Source of the DNA: Micromonospora sp. RHAY321
GTDB taxonomy: Bacteria > Actinomycetota > Actinomycetes > Mycobacteriales > Micromonosporaceae
NCBI RefSeq assembly: GCF_023896955.1
Contig: NZ_JAMHIW010000001.1
Location: 186,001-250,000, forward strand
DNA length: 64,000 bases
Direction of reading: 5' to 3'
Positions 35,784-44,344 of the stretch are shown one piece after another. A program made the position numbers and the translations under genes. Below the pieces are notes generated by a model. It was given only the letters and a program-made list of their open reading frames with translations, had not been told where the DNA came from and made no database searches. The number at the start of each line of letters is the position of its first letter. Position 1 is the first letter of the stretch.

Positions 35784-36147
35784 CCGCCGGACCCGACGCG
35801 GCGCGGGCGGACGCGCCCATCCGGCGCTGGAAGCAGGCAGATCGGCCGACTGCACCTGCGATGTCACCCGCGCTAACCGGCAATCGGCTGGCACGCCGTT
35901 TCTGGTCAGCGCACAGCTGTGGAGCTGAGCCGGCCTCAACCACCTACCGCCTGCCGCTGCAGTCGACAACACCGCTCTGCTCTCGCAGCCGCGACCAGTC
36001 AAACCCTTTGGTGGCAGGCCAACGGACGGTGTGCTCCGCGGGCCGCCGGGCGCCCCGGGCTGGGGCATCCAGCCATGCCCAGGCCTGCAACAGGCCACCC
36101 TTCCCCTCTTCCGGCCATCCCCCTATCGACCTGGAGGCACACCTGTC
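35784..36147. other. spacer, no gene seen
   Basis: 364 bp without convincing coding signal. GGAGG at 36133-36137 serves the next gene, and CTGTCA at 36143-36148 runs into its ATG. Confidence 0.4.
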
Positions 36148-37065
36148 ATGGCCGATCGCATGTGGTTCCGCGTCGAGGACGTGCTGCCGCTGGCAGAACA
36201 CGCCCTCGCCTGTCCCACCCACCGCCTCACCCGCGCGCAGGTCGCCGCTGGCGAGCGCAACGGTCCGGCACTGACTTTGAGCCGCACCGGCACCAGCGGC
36301 GTCTTGCGGTCCAACGGCATCCCCGCCTGGCACACCGCGCAGGGCGAGGAGCAGGCCGCCCGCAGCATCTCGTGGCGCCCCTCCCGTGCCAGCAGCGCCG
36401 AGGCGCAGGAGAGCGTGTACCTGTCCCTCGGCCAGCCGGGTTCCGGCCAGCGTCGGCTGATCGATGTCCTGCGCGCCGGCCGCGCCCTCGAGTGCCTTTG
36501 GCTCGCCATTACCGCCGACACCTCGCCCGGGATGGCTTTGGACGTCACCTGTGTGCGGGTCCTCGACAGGCGGGAGGACATCGCTCCGCCTGGCGTCCGC
36601 TGGCATCCTCTGATGGTCACCTCACCGCAGGTCGCCAACAGGTCCTACCCCGCGCTCGTGGCCGACGGGTACACCACCGACGCCGGCGGGCTTATCTGCC
36701 GCTTCGACCCTGGCACCGCGCGGCTCATCGCCGCCGACCTCGACGGCCCGTGGCGGCTGGGCACCATGCCCGGGGAGTACCCGCTGCTGCGCTTCGACGG
36801 CGACACCCTCACCCTGCTCGAAGAACACGACACCGGTGACGACACCGCCCTCGACGTCGACGACCGGTGCTACCCCGACCCAGACGGCTACTACAGCGTC
36901 GGCGCCTACCGGTGGCTCTGGCACACCGACGCCACCACCCCGATGCCGCTGCGCACGCGGATACGGCTCAGCGTGACCGCTCTTGCCGCACGTGCACGCG
37001 AGAGCGCCGCCGAACGCCGGCAGCCCCGCCAGGCACCTCCCGCCAACGTCGAGTGTTTGTTCTAG
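36148..37065 (+). CDS. hypothetical element protein
   Basis: 305 aa from ATG 36148 (GGAGG 10 nt upstream). Soluble and rich in beta segments: MWFRVEDVLPLAEHALACPTH at the start, RLIDVLRAGRALECLWLAI, and DGPWRLGTMPGEYPLLRFDGDTL. The tail is basic (ARARESAAERRQPRQ). No known domain. A CTGTCATG motif covers the start codon, which hints at control by the motif system. Confidence 0.62.
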   Translation: MADRMWFRVEDVLPLAEHALACPTHRLTRAQVAAGERNGPALTLSRTGTSGVLRSNGIPAWHTAQGEEQAARSISWRPSRASSAEAQESVYLSLGQPGSGQRRLIDVLRAGRALECLWLAITADTSPGMALDVTCVRVLDRREDIAPPGVRWHPLMVTSPQVANRSYPALVADGYTTDAGGLICRFDPGTARLIAADLDGPWRLGTMPGEYPLLRFDGDTLTLLEEHDTGDDTALDVDDRCYPDPDGYYSVGAYRWLWHTDATTPMPLRTRIRLSVTALAARARESAAERRQPRQAPPANVECLF

Positions 37066-37390
37066 CGCGCGTCCCGGCGCACCCACCCGCTCATCGCCTG
37101 CGCCTCAGCAGCGCGGGAGCTGACCGATGCGCGGCAACCCGCGCCACACGCTCCCGGCCAGGCAGACAAGTCGTTCCCGCAGGTGCCCATCCCTGGGTTA
37201 CCTCGACGGTTACCCGCGGCCCCGCCCAGGTGATGGGCCGTCGCGTCGCCGCCGTCCGGGACCGGCGAAAACCCCGCGCTACGCCGCCTGGGCCCACCGC
37301 ACCCGCACGGGGCCTCTGCCCGCGCTGGCGATGAGGCCCCCGCTAGTCCCGAGATGCGGTCCGTGCACTTGATCAGCGCCGCCATCTCAG

Positions 37391-37426
37391 CGTGGATCAG
37401 TGCGTGGATCTCGACGCAGATCAATC
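37391..37426. repeat. three tandem 12-bp units
   Basis: CGTGGATCAGTG, CGTGGATCTCGA and CGCAGATCAATC are consecutive 12-mers sharing CGnnGATC. They lie in the 384-bp gap 37066-37449, just before AAAGGA (37435-37440) of the next gene. No gene is seen in the rest of the gap. Confidence 0.5.
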
Positions 37427-37449
37427 CCACCAGGAAAGGACGCCTTCGC

Positions 37450-38205
37450 ATGACCGACACGTCCGACGAGACCCCACCGGCGCAGAGCGCGGGCAAGGTC
37501 CTCGCGGCGCTGGCCGACCTCGGCGAGGCCACGGCCTCCGCGGTGGCCGAGCACGCTGGACTGGGCTACTCCACCACCACCCCGAAGCTGCGTGCCTGGG
37601 AAGGGTCCGGGCAGGCCGAGCGGGTTCGCGCCGGTGACGGCCGCACGCTGTGGCGGCTCACCGACGCCGGCCGCGCCACCACCGCGCAACCGGGAGTGAC
37701 AGCAGATAAGCCCGTGCCGGCCGGCTCTGCGGCCGCAGAGAAGCAGAACCGGAGCGGCGTTGCGTCTCCGCCCGCTTCGGCAGCAGCGGACACGCCGGCC
37801 GACGGCGCTGTCCCGCAGCCGCTACGCGAGGCGGACGCGCCAGAGCCGAACCCTGCTGTCGACGCCGGTGGCACACCCGCCGACTCGTTGTCCGAGGCAC
37901 CGCAGGACGGCTCGGAGGTTGACGAGGCATCCGGCGGGGAGGGCCGCCCGGGCGCGGCGCGCCGTACTGGTGGGTCGCTGCGCGGCGCGGTCCTGGACAT
38001 CCTGGAAGCCCACCCCGAGCGGCAGTACAGGACGAGTGAGTTGTGCAAGCTCGTCGACGCCGCGAATGCCGGTACCGGCGCGGCCAAGGCCAGTGCCGGG
38101 GCGGTCGCCAACGCCGTGACCAAGCTCGTCGCCGCCGGGACGGCGGTGCAGACGGTGGAGCGCCCGGCCACCTATCAACTCGCCCCCGTCACCGGCGGCC
38201 GGTAG
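37450..38205 (+). CDS. double winged-helix DNA-binding protein
   Basis: 251 aa from ATG 37450 (AAAGGA 9 nt upstream). N-terminal winged helix about 12-75 (KVLAALADLGEATASAVAEHAG, then STTTPKLRAWEGSGQAERV, DGRTLWRLTDAGR). A low-complexity Ala/Pro/Glu linker spans about 80-175. A second winged-helix-like unit lies at about 178-245 (RGAVLDILEAHPERQYRTSEL, then AVANAVTKLVAAGTAVQTV). This is like DNA-bridging or regulatory proteins. It could act on the tandem 12-bp sites directly upstream or the CTGTCAG motifs (inference). Confidence 0.7.
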   Translation: MTDTSDETPPAQSAGKVLAALADLGEATASAVAEHAGLGYSTTTPKLRAWEGSGQAERVRAGDGRTLWRLTDAGRATTAQPGVTADKPVPAGSAAAEKQNRSGVASPPASAAADTPADGAVPQPLREADAPEPNPAVDAGGTPADSLSEAPQDGSEVDEASGGEGRPGAARRTGGSLRGAVLDILEAHPERQYRTSELCKLVDAANAGTGAAKASAGAVANAVTKLVAAGTAVQTVERPATYQLAPVTGGR

Positions 38206-38220
38206 CCCCATTGAGCCCGA

Positions 38221-38255
38221 GGGCGGGCGTCGAAGTTGGCGCCTCACGCCCGCCC
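38221..38255 (+). terminator. 10-bp hairpin between wHTH and GGDEF genes
   Basis: GGGCGGGCGT pairs with ACGCCCGCCC across a 15-nt loop. The AAGGAG of the next gene begins 20 bp later. Confidence 0.55.
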
Positions 38256-38289
38256 CCGGTGCTCCTTCATCCACAAGGAGCGTCCTCGA

Positions 38290-38928
38290 GTGTCTCCCAT
38301 CCTGCACACGATCGCTATCGCCGCTGGCGGGATCCTCGCCGGCCTCGCCCTCGCCGGAGCTCTGCTCTGGCGCCAGCAGCAAGCGCTTGACGTGGCCCGC
38401 TATCAGGCCAGCCACGACGACATCACCGGCCTGCCGAATCGGCGGCTGTTCCTCGACCGGCTGCGCGCCGCGCTCGCCGACAACGCGCCGGTCGGGGTGG
38501 TGCTGCTCGACCTCGACCGGTTCAAGACGGTCAACGACACCCTCGGCCACGACAGCGGCAACGTCCTGCTCGACCAGATCGGCCGGCTGTTGACCAGCCT
38601 GCCCACGCCGGTGCAGGTCGTGGCGCGGCTCTCCGGCGATGAGTTCGCCGTGCTCGTCTGCGGCGACCGCGACGACACCGCCGCAGCGGCCGAAGAAGCC
38701 TGGCGGGTCATCGACGCCGCTGCGATCCGGGTGATTAACGGTGACGTCCGGGTGAGCGCGTCGGTCGGCTACACCCACATTCACGGGCCGCACGCCAGTC
38801 CTCGGCAGTTGCTCGCCGAAGCCGACACCGCCATGTATCAGGCCAAACGCTTAGGCCTTGGTGTGTGCGACTACCGCCCCCACAGCACGCCCGACTCGGG
38901 CCGCAGCCGGGACCGCCATTACCGCTGA
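38290..38928 (+). CDS. membrane GGDEF-domain protein (SGDEF motif)
   Basis: 212 aa from GTG 38290 with AAGGAG 9 nt upstream. One membrane helix at about 5-28 (ILHTIAIAAGGILAGLALAGALLW), then a GGDEF domain: DDITGLPNRRLFLDRL, VVLLDLDRFKTVNDTLGH, ARLSGDEFAVLV (active loop near 113-118) and MYQAKRLG. The signature is SGDEF rather than GGDEF; the first Gly is replaced but such variants can retain activity. It would make or sense cyclic di-GMP at the membrane. A diguanylate cyclase in a transfer element may affect surface attachment of donor cells (inference). Confidence 0.88.
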   Translation: MSPILHTIAIAAGGILAGLALAGALLWRQQQALDVARYQASHDDITGLPNRRLFLDRLRAALADNAPVGVVLLDLDRFKTVNDTLGHDSGNVLLDQIGRLLTSLPTPVQVVARLSGDEFAVLVCGDRDDTAAAAEEAWRVIDAAAIRVINGDVRVSASVGYTHIHGPHASPRQLLAEADTAMYQAKRLGLGVCDYRPHSTPDSGRSRDRHYR

Positions 38929-38953
38929 CCCGCCCGACGACCCTTGCACCCCA

Positions 38954-38990
38954 GGAAGGACCCCGCAGCCGCCGGCTGCGGGGTCCTTCC
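38954..38990 (+). terminator. Rho-independent terminator, 17-bp stem
   Basis: Arms 38954-38970 and 38974-38990 are perfectly complementary with a GCC loop, followed by CCCTTTT. It ends the GGDEF transcript. Confidence 0.85.
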
Positions 38991-39021
38991 CCCTTTTGCC
39001 GCCCTGACAAGGGAGAAGCCC

Positions 39022-39597
39022 GTGTTGTCCTTCCGTACCGTCCACACCCTCGCCGGCTGTCTCCTGGCCGCCGACGCCGACGCCGAGCTGCTGGGCTGGG
39101 GCCAGCCCGCGACGCTGCTGCTCATCCACGACCGGGCCCTGGACTGCGCCGCTCCGGCGCGGATGCGCGAGCTGCGCAGCCTGGAGTTCCCGCTGCACCG
39201 CGACGATCTGCTCACCGACCCTGCCGGCCTGCCCGCGCTGCTGCACCGCCTCGCCGCCGGCCTCGACCCGGATGCGCCGACGCCCTACCAGGCCACCCTG
39301 CACACCATCCTCGGGCTGATCCGATCTACCGCACCCGACGCGCGGCTGCTGGCCTGGGCCACCTGCTACGACGCCATCGACACCACGGGCGGGCAGCCCC
39401 GGCAAGCCCGCCGCATCGACGCCGTCGACACCGACGGCCGCGGCTACCGCCTCACCCGCCTGCGCGGTGAGGACCACCCGCTGCTGCTCGTCAACGACAC
39501 CAGCGAGGCCAGCGACATTCCCGCCACCTACCCCGGGCTGGTCGCCCTGCTGTCAGCCACCGCCCGCTACAGCCACGCCAGCGCGAACACGCCGTGA
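39022..39597 (+). CDS. hypothetical element protein
   Basis: 191 aa from GTG 39022 with GGGAG 6 nt upstream; a CTGACA copy (39004-39009) directly precedes that site. Soluble. The C-terminal half (ARRIDAVDTDGRGYRLTRLRG, LLLVNDTSEASDIPATYPGL) resembles the product of 35211-35783. It overlaps the next gene by GTGA. Confidence 0.65.
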   Translation: MLSFRTVHTLAGCLLAADADAELLGWGQPATLLLIHDRALDCAAPARMRELRSLEFPLHRDDLLTDPAGLPALLHRLAAGLDPDAPTPYQATLHTILGLIRSTAPDARLLAWATCYDAIDTTGGQPRQARRIDAVDTDGRGYRLTRLRGEDHPLLLVNDTSEASDIPATYPGLVALLSATARYSHASANTP

Positions 39598-39860
39598 CCG
39601 GCCCGCAGCTGCCAGCCCATACCGAACCCGACGATCCGATCTTCGCCGTGTGTGGGCCCGATGGTGCGTCCCTTCGCTGCCGGGTCTGCGGCGCGGTCGA
39701 CGAGATCGTCGCCGACGAGGTGCCGTCCATGGCCGGCTACGGCGAGGACACCTGCACCCGCTGCACCCGCTGCGGCTCGGTCGAGACCACCGACCCGATC
39801 TTCGGCTGGCGCGCCAAGCCCGCCACCTGGCCGCCCGCCCCTGAGCACGACCAGCCATGA
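39594..39860 (+). CDS. small zinc-ribbon protein
   Basis: 88 aa from GTG 39594, overlapping the upstream stop (GTGA). CRVC at about 29-32 and CTRCTRC at about 54-60 form a treble-clef or ribbon type zinc site. There is no catalytic motif. It is probably a nucleic-acid or protein-binding adaptor of unknown role, co-translated with the upstream gene. Confidence 0.65.
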   Translation: MTGPQLPAHTEPDDPIFAVCGPDGASLRCRVCGAVDEIVADEVPSMAGYGEDTCTRCTRCGSVETTDPIFGWRAKPATWPPAPEHDQP

Positions 39861-39907
39861 CGACCGTCCGCAGCCGCATGCGGCTCTCCTTGGAGGAGAC
39901 CTGTTCC

Positions 39908-40420
39908 GTGAGCACCCACTGCTATATCGGCGCCACCGATCCCTCGCGCCCGCACCTGGTACACGCCCGGTTCGTGCTCTTCGACGGGCACCCCAGCCAT
40001 GTGCTGCCCGCCCTGGCCGCGATCTGGGCCGGCAGCGCCCGCTACCACACGCGCGCGCTGATCGCCGCGATCCTCGCCTGCGACTGGGAGTACCTCGACG
40101 CGCACATCACCGCCACTACCCGCTCCGGGTTCGCCGGGCAACGTCCTGTGCCGGGTGTCGGTATGACCCTGGCTTCCACCACTGACGGCGTCATCGACGC
40201 GCCGGAACCAGTCACCGTCTTCCCGCTGTGCCACGCCGGTCACCTCGACGCCGAATGGATCTACCTCATCGACCCCGGCACCGCCACGACCGCCGTGCAC
40301 ACCGGCGACGGCACCCCTGCGGCCTCCTATCGGCTCGCCGGCTGCCTGACCCCGACCGGCGTGGACCGCCGCCCCCAGCAGCCCTGTGGGTCGCAGCCGG
40401 CCGTGGGAACGACGCGGTGA
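39908..40420 (+). CDS. hypothetical element protein
   Basis: 170 aa from GTG 39908, chosen because GGAGGA lies about 9 nt upstream and the fold seems to begin at VSTHCYIGATDP. ATG 39857 is an alternative that would overlap the zinc-ribbon stop by ATGA. It contains HLVHARFVLFDGHPSHVLPAL, ACDWEYLDAH and AEWIYLIDPGT. No known domain. It overlaps the lytic enzyme gene by GTGA, so it is part of that transcript. Confidence 0.6.
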   Translation: MSTHCYIGATDPSRPHLVHARFVLFDGHPSHVLPALAAIWAGSARYHTRALIAAILACDWEYLDAHITATTRSGFAGQRPVPGVGMTLASTTDGVIDAPEPVTVFPLCHAGHLDAEWIYLIDPGTATTAVHTGDGTPAASYRLAGCLTPTGVDRRPQQPCGSQPAVGTTR

Positions 40421-41526
40421 CCGCCCGCGCCCTCGCCGCGATCAGCGCCGGGGTGATCGCCATGCTGGTGCTGTGCGCGGGCGGGATTGGCGCCCTGTTC
40501 ACCGGCGGCGGCACCGCCTCAGCCGCCTGCTACGGCGCCGCCGCCGCGAACGGGCAGCCGCTACCACCCACCATCACCGTGTCCCCACCAGGCAGCGGCG
40601 ACGCCGGCGGGTGGACCAGCGAACAGACGGCCAACGCCGCCGCCATCGTCGCCGTCGGCGTACAGCTGCAGGTTCCGCCGCGGGGTTGGGTCATCGCGGT
40701 GGCGACCGCAATGCAGGAGTCCAGTCTGCGCAACCTGCCCGGCGGGGACCGCGACTCCGTCGGGTTGTTCCAGCAACGCCCCTCCCAGGGCTGGGGAACC
40801 CCTGCCCAACTGCAGGAACCCCGCTACGCCGCCGGGAAGTTCTACACCGCGCTGCTGGCCGTCGACGGCTGGGAGGCCATGACACTGACCGACGCCGCAC
40901 AAACTGTGCAGCGATCCGCCTACCCCGGCGCGTACGCGAAATGGGAAGACGACGCGATCGCCCTGATCCGGATCCTGACCGGCGGCACCGCGGCCGGCCC
41001 GGTCGCCGGGGACCTGGAGCAGGCGATGAGCAACCCGCTGTGCCTATTCGACGGCGGCGACGGGCAGCTCGGCGCCGACCAGGTGCCCCTCCCCACCGGA
41101 TTCACGGTGGCGCCGGGAACACCTCTGCCGGTCGTCACCGCCATCGGCTGGGCCCTGGCGCAGCTCGGTACCCCCTACACCTTCGGCGGGGACTGCACCG
41201 CCGCACACTCCGGCATCCCGGCGCGCCAGTGCGACTGCTCATCACTCATCCAGCAGGCCTACCGGGCCGCCGGTATCGGCATTCCCCGCACCACCAGCGA
41301 CCAGGTCCACGCCGGCACCGCCGTCGGCGACTACCGGGACCTGCGACCGGGTGACCTGCTGTTCATCCCCGGCAGCCGCGGCAGCGCCGCCCGGCCCGGC
41401 CACGTCGGCCTGTACCTCGGCCAAGGGCTGATCGTGCAGGCCCCGCACAGCGGCGACGTCGTCAAGATCAGCCGCCTGCCGGCGTGGGCCGGTCAGCTGG
41501 CCGCCGTTCGCCGCATCGTCGCCTGA
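40417..41526 (+). CDS. VirB1-like lytic enzyme: transglycosylase-like plus NlpC/P60
   Basis: 369 aa from GTG 40417 (overlap GTGA). A membrane/signal helix lies at about 5-35. Residues about 60-190 resemble a lysozyme-like fold (AVATAMQESSLRNLPGGDRDSVGLFQQRP, with Glu as candidate acid). Residues about 245-365 are an NlpC/P60 (C40) peptidase with catalytic Cys in CDCSSLIQQAY (about 272-274), His in GHVGLYL (about 328-330), and a third polar residue in APHSGDV. It cuts peptidoglycan strands and stem peptides to let the conjugation channel pass the wall. Related two-domain hydrolases occur in most Gram-positive transfer systems. Confidence 0.88.
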   Translation: MTARALAAISAGVIAMLVLCAGGIGALFTGGGTASAACYGAAAANGQPLPPTITVSPPGSGDAGGWTSEQTANAAAIVAVGVQLQVPPRGWVIAVATAMQESSLRNLPGGDRDSVGLFQQRPSQGWGTPAQLQEPRYAAGKFYTALLAVDGWEAMTLTDAAQTVQRSAYPGAYAKWEDDAIALIRILTGGTAAGPVAGDLEQAMSNPLCLFDGGDGQLGADQVPLPTGFTVAPGTPLPVVTAIGWALAQLGTPYTFGGDCTAAHSGIPARQCDCSSLIQQAYRAAGIGIPRTTSDQVHAGTAVGDYRDLRPGDLLFIPGSRGSAARPGHVGLYLGQGLIVQAPHSGDVVKISRLPAWAGQLAAVRRIVA

Positions 41527-42091
41527 ACCGGCGATAGAGGTTTCCAGCGCCTACGACGCTTTCTCACGATCGTGTCGCCGTCAGTAAGCCGCTTCATCGT
41601 GATCATGACAGGTTGAGCAGGCAGTAGGTGGGAATGGCGTGCCGCCGCTCCAGGTAGGACGAGGCTCCCGACCGAACAACAGTCGACCCAAAACGACCCT
41701 CCAGCACCAGAGCTTCGTTGCTGACCTAGCTGCCAGCATCCCGCTGTCCACACGCAGCCCGACCCGACTGACCGACCTGATCCGCGCCCGCCGACGGGCT
41801 CGCCAGTCGGCGGGCGCGGACTGCCAGCACAGCAGCAGGCGCCGATGGCCCTGACCCACTCGCGCAGGCCGGCTGGTCTGGGCCTCACCCGCTCTGCCCA
41901 GGGCGGACCCATGACCTGACCGCAGCCCGAACCCACGGCTTGGTCGCCGCCGCGCAGCCGGCGTACGGCTGGTCAAGCAGGTTAGCGAAAAGGCGGGGAG
42001 GGTGCCGCGTGGACGTGGCGGGATTCGGTGGGCGTCTGCGCACGGGGCCTCGCCGAGCGGGCCGATCGCCACCTCGCCTGGCTGTCGCGGG
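41527..42091. other. gap with 15-bp inverted repeat
   Basis: 565 bp with no convincing gene. A perfect 15-bp inverted repeat (41781-41795 and 41806-41820, 10-nt loop) probably terminates transcription from one or both sides. It may mark the left edge of the insertion that carries LtrA. Confidence 0.5.
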
Positions 42092-43273
42092 TCAGTCGCC
42101 GCCTTGCCACGGTCGCAGCCCTGGCGTGGTCTCCCGGTCTCCGCCGGGGACCAGGATATGACCGGCCAGCCCGAGCGCCACGATCGCGGCGACCAGCAGC
42201 GGCGGCCAACCGCCGGCCCACGGCAGCACCAGCAGTGGCATGAGCTGCCAGGCCACTCGCCGCCACGGCACGACCGCGGACACCAGCAGGGTGAACAGGA
42301 CGCGACCGAGCACGAACAGCGCAGGGCCGCCGATGATCAGCACCAGCCACCGCGCCGGCGTCGTTCCGGTCGGATGGTGGACGACCAACTCGAACGAGGC
42401 CGCCGTGACGACCACACCGGCCAGCAGCACCAGATGCGTGTACGGGGCCAGCCGCGGCGGCCGGCCCGCATTGGCCCCGGCCGCCTGCAACAACTCGCTG
42501 GCCCGGTAGGCGTAGATCTGCCAGAGCAGCAGCATGGTGGCGAACGCGCAGAGCAGGGCGGTGAGCCGGAGAAGGTCGAGGCCGCCCCTGCTGACCTGCA
42601 GGGTCGGCAACAGGATGATGTCGCCGAGGGCCAGGATGACGAACTGCTGGTACCGCTCGCCCAAGTGCTCGGTGGTCCGCTCGTATTGGGCGACAGGAAC
42701 CCTGCCCAGCCGGGGCGTCGGATAGCGGGCCGCCGCGGCGACCAGGTCGATCGTGATGGCGACGGTCCAGAGCGCCCAGTTCGGACTGTGTGGCAGCGCG
42801 CCGGCGACCCAGAAGACGCCGGACACGGTGAACCAGAACAGAAACCGGGTGGCGCGCTCCAATGCCGTCCGGTGCCCCTGCCGGTACAGGGCCGTGACCA
42901 GGATGATGCAGCGAAGCAGGTGCGTGCCGACGTACGCGATCACGAAGACCAGCCGGTGCGCGGTGGTGACCATCGGCAGCGCTACCGCCATCCCCACCGA
43001 ACCGACCATGGCGATCATCAGGATGGCCTGGATCGGGCGCTGCTGCGGGTCGTAGAACTCGGTCGTGGTCGCGGTGATCGACCAGGTCCACCAAATGGCC
43101 GTCAGCATCAGCAGCACCTTGGCGCTGCCGGACCAGGAGTGCTCTTCGGTCAACAGTGTCGAGATCAGCGCGAGGGCGGCCACGAAGACCACGTCGAAGA
43201 GGAGCTCCAGCAGCGTGGCCCGGGCCGCCCCCTCCATCCGGCGTACCAGCGCCGTACTTCCTCCGGTGGTCAT
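42092..43273 (-). CDS. LtrA-family membrane protein
   Basis: 393 aa from ATG 43273. Low-temperature-requirement A family: starts with ATLLELLFDVVFVAALALIS, has WWTWSITATTTEFYDP, then about ten more hydrophobic segments and FVILALGDIILLPT in the middle. The role in bacteria is not established; these are polytopic membrane proteins. It is on the opposite strand to the neighbouring element genes and looks like an insertion into the element. Confidence 0.87.
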   Translation of the reverse strand: MTTGGSTALVRRMEGAARATLLELLFDVVFVAALALISTLLTEEHSWSGSAKVLLMLTAIWWTWSITATTTEFYDPQQRPIQAILMIAMVGSVGMAVALPMVTTAHRLVFVIAYVGTHLLRCIILVTALYRQGHRTALERATRFLFWFTVSGVFWVAGALPHSPNWALWTVAITIDLVAAAARYPTPRLGRVPVAQYERTTEHLGERYQQFVILALGDIILLPTLQVSRGGLDLLRLTALLCAFATMLLLWQIYAYRASELLQAAGANAGRPPRLAPYTHLVLLAGVVVTAASFELVVHHPTGTTPARWLVLIIGGPALFVLGRVLFTLLVSAVVPWRRVAWQLMPLLVLPWAGGWPPLLVAAIVALGLAGHILVPGGDRETTPGLRPWQGGD

Positions 43274-43440
43274 GCCCGGCCTCCCGCCGCATCCTTCCAG
43301 GATTATCGGCGGCGCCGGCGGGGCCCGTCTCCGGATCGGCGATTCCCCCCGACCGGCGTGGCAGGAGACAGCAGCGGCGCAACACGGGCTGACGCTGGCG
43401 TTTGGACGACCTGACGTGGCTCTGACTCGCCTCTGCCACC

Positions 43441-43510
43441 AGGGATTATGAGATCCAGATGGGGGACCCGCCGAGCTGCCCGGATGGCCTTCTAGCAGCG
43501 GAGATACCTC
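43441..43510. repeat. 70-nt dispersed repeat, copy A
   Basis: AGGGATTATGAGATCCAGAT begins a 70-nt stretch that matches 62827-62896 at about 53 of 70 positions, strongest in the first 25 nt and the TCTAGCAGC near the end. It lies in the 339-bp gap 43274-43612, which has no other gene signal. Confidence 0.6.
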
Positions 43511-43612
43511 TCGGCATCTCTCAGCACTCCCCCGCTGTCCGTCGCCCTCTTGCGGACTAGATGCGGACTGCGCCGCCTGGACTCACTCCCCTGCCACTCA
43601 TAGGCTCGCCTG

Positions 43613-43789
43613 GTGGTGTCGATGGTTGCGACGGCGGGGCTTGTGTTCGTCATCGCGATGACGCTCACCCTCCTGGCGCTCATGGTGATCAGTCTGTTCA
43701 GGCCACGAGACCCCCGGTCCAACGACGGGCCGCTTGACCACATGCATCACCCTCCGCCGGATGGGGGCGCGGGTGGCGGTGGAGACTAG
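43613..43789 (+). CDS. 58-aa single-helix membrane protein
   Basis: A short open frame from GTG 43613 (also GTG 43616 or ATG 43622) to TAG 43787-43789. It encodes one strong hydrophobic helix (GLVFVIAMTLTLLALMVISLF) followed by a polar Gly/Pro/His tail. The stop codon lies in the first leader repeat of the duplicated cassette. No family is recognised. Confidence 0.45.
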   Translation: MVSMVATAGLVFVIAMTLTLLALMVISLFRPRDPRSNDGPLDHMHHPPPDGGAGGGGD

Positions 43790-43900
43790 AAGATCAGGGA
43801 TGGCTGGCCAGTGCCGGCTCCTGCTGGTCAGCCCGTCGGTGGTTGTCGGGCAGCGTCGGCGGGCGCGGGCACTCTTGGCTGTACGGATGGCTGTACGGCC
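43788..43900. repeat. cassette leader repeat, copy 1
   Basis: Two conserved blocks: AGAAGATCAGGGATGGCTG (43788-43806) and a 28-nt block at 43873-43900 (TCTTGGCTGTACGG then ATGGCTGTACGGCC). Both recur in the same order at 44471-44489 and 44553-44580. Confidence 0.65.
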
Positions 43901-43930
43901 AAACGGGGCCGTGGGCTTGTCCGGCTCGCG

Positions 43931-44335
43931 ATGGGATCATCTCGGAAACCGGGACAGTTGTCCCGAGGTCGGCTGCCATCGGACACGGAGGAGATCATCA
44001 TCAGCGCCGAGCCGGGCATCCCAAACCTCGCCGAGTTGCGCGAGGCAATCGAACGAGATCGGGTTCTGCTCGGATCGCTGACCCCGGGATCCGACGAATA
44101 TCGGCGGCTTCGGCGAAAGATCACCCGCAACACGGCGAAGCTGCATGAGTACGAAGAACTCGGTGACCGGCGTCGCGTCGAAGTCGGGTACACGGGACTG
44201 CTTTTCGTCCTGGTCGGCGGCATCGTCACCTGGGCCGGCTGGGGCTCATGGTGGGTTCTACTCGGGTTCGGCATGCTGTTGCTCGGGGTTTATTGGGCCG
44301 ATCGGCTACGGCCTAGTCGCGACAGCCGGCTCTGA
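43931..44335 (+). CDS. small membrane protein (cassette gene 1)
   Basis: 134 aa from ATG 43931; a later start near the GGAGGAG at 43987-43993 cannot be excluded. A charged helical part (LAELREAIERDRVLLGSL, YRRLRRKITRNTAKLHEYEEL) that may form a coiled coil is followed by two hydrophobic segments at about 88-128. No known domain. Leader and trailer repeats shared with the next gene surround it. Confidence 0.55.
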   Translation: MGSSRKPGQLSRGRLPSDTEEIIISAEPGIPNLAELREAIERDRVLLGSLTPGSDEYRRLRRKITRNTAKLHEYEELGDRRRVEVGYTGLLFVLVGGIVTWAGWGSWWVLLGFGMLLLGVYWADRLRPSRDSRL

Positions 44336-44344
44336 CGCTGCTGC

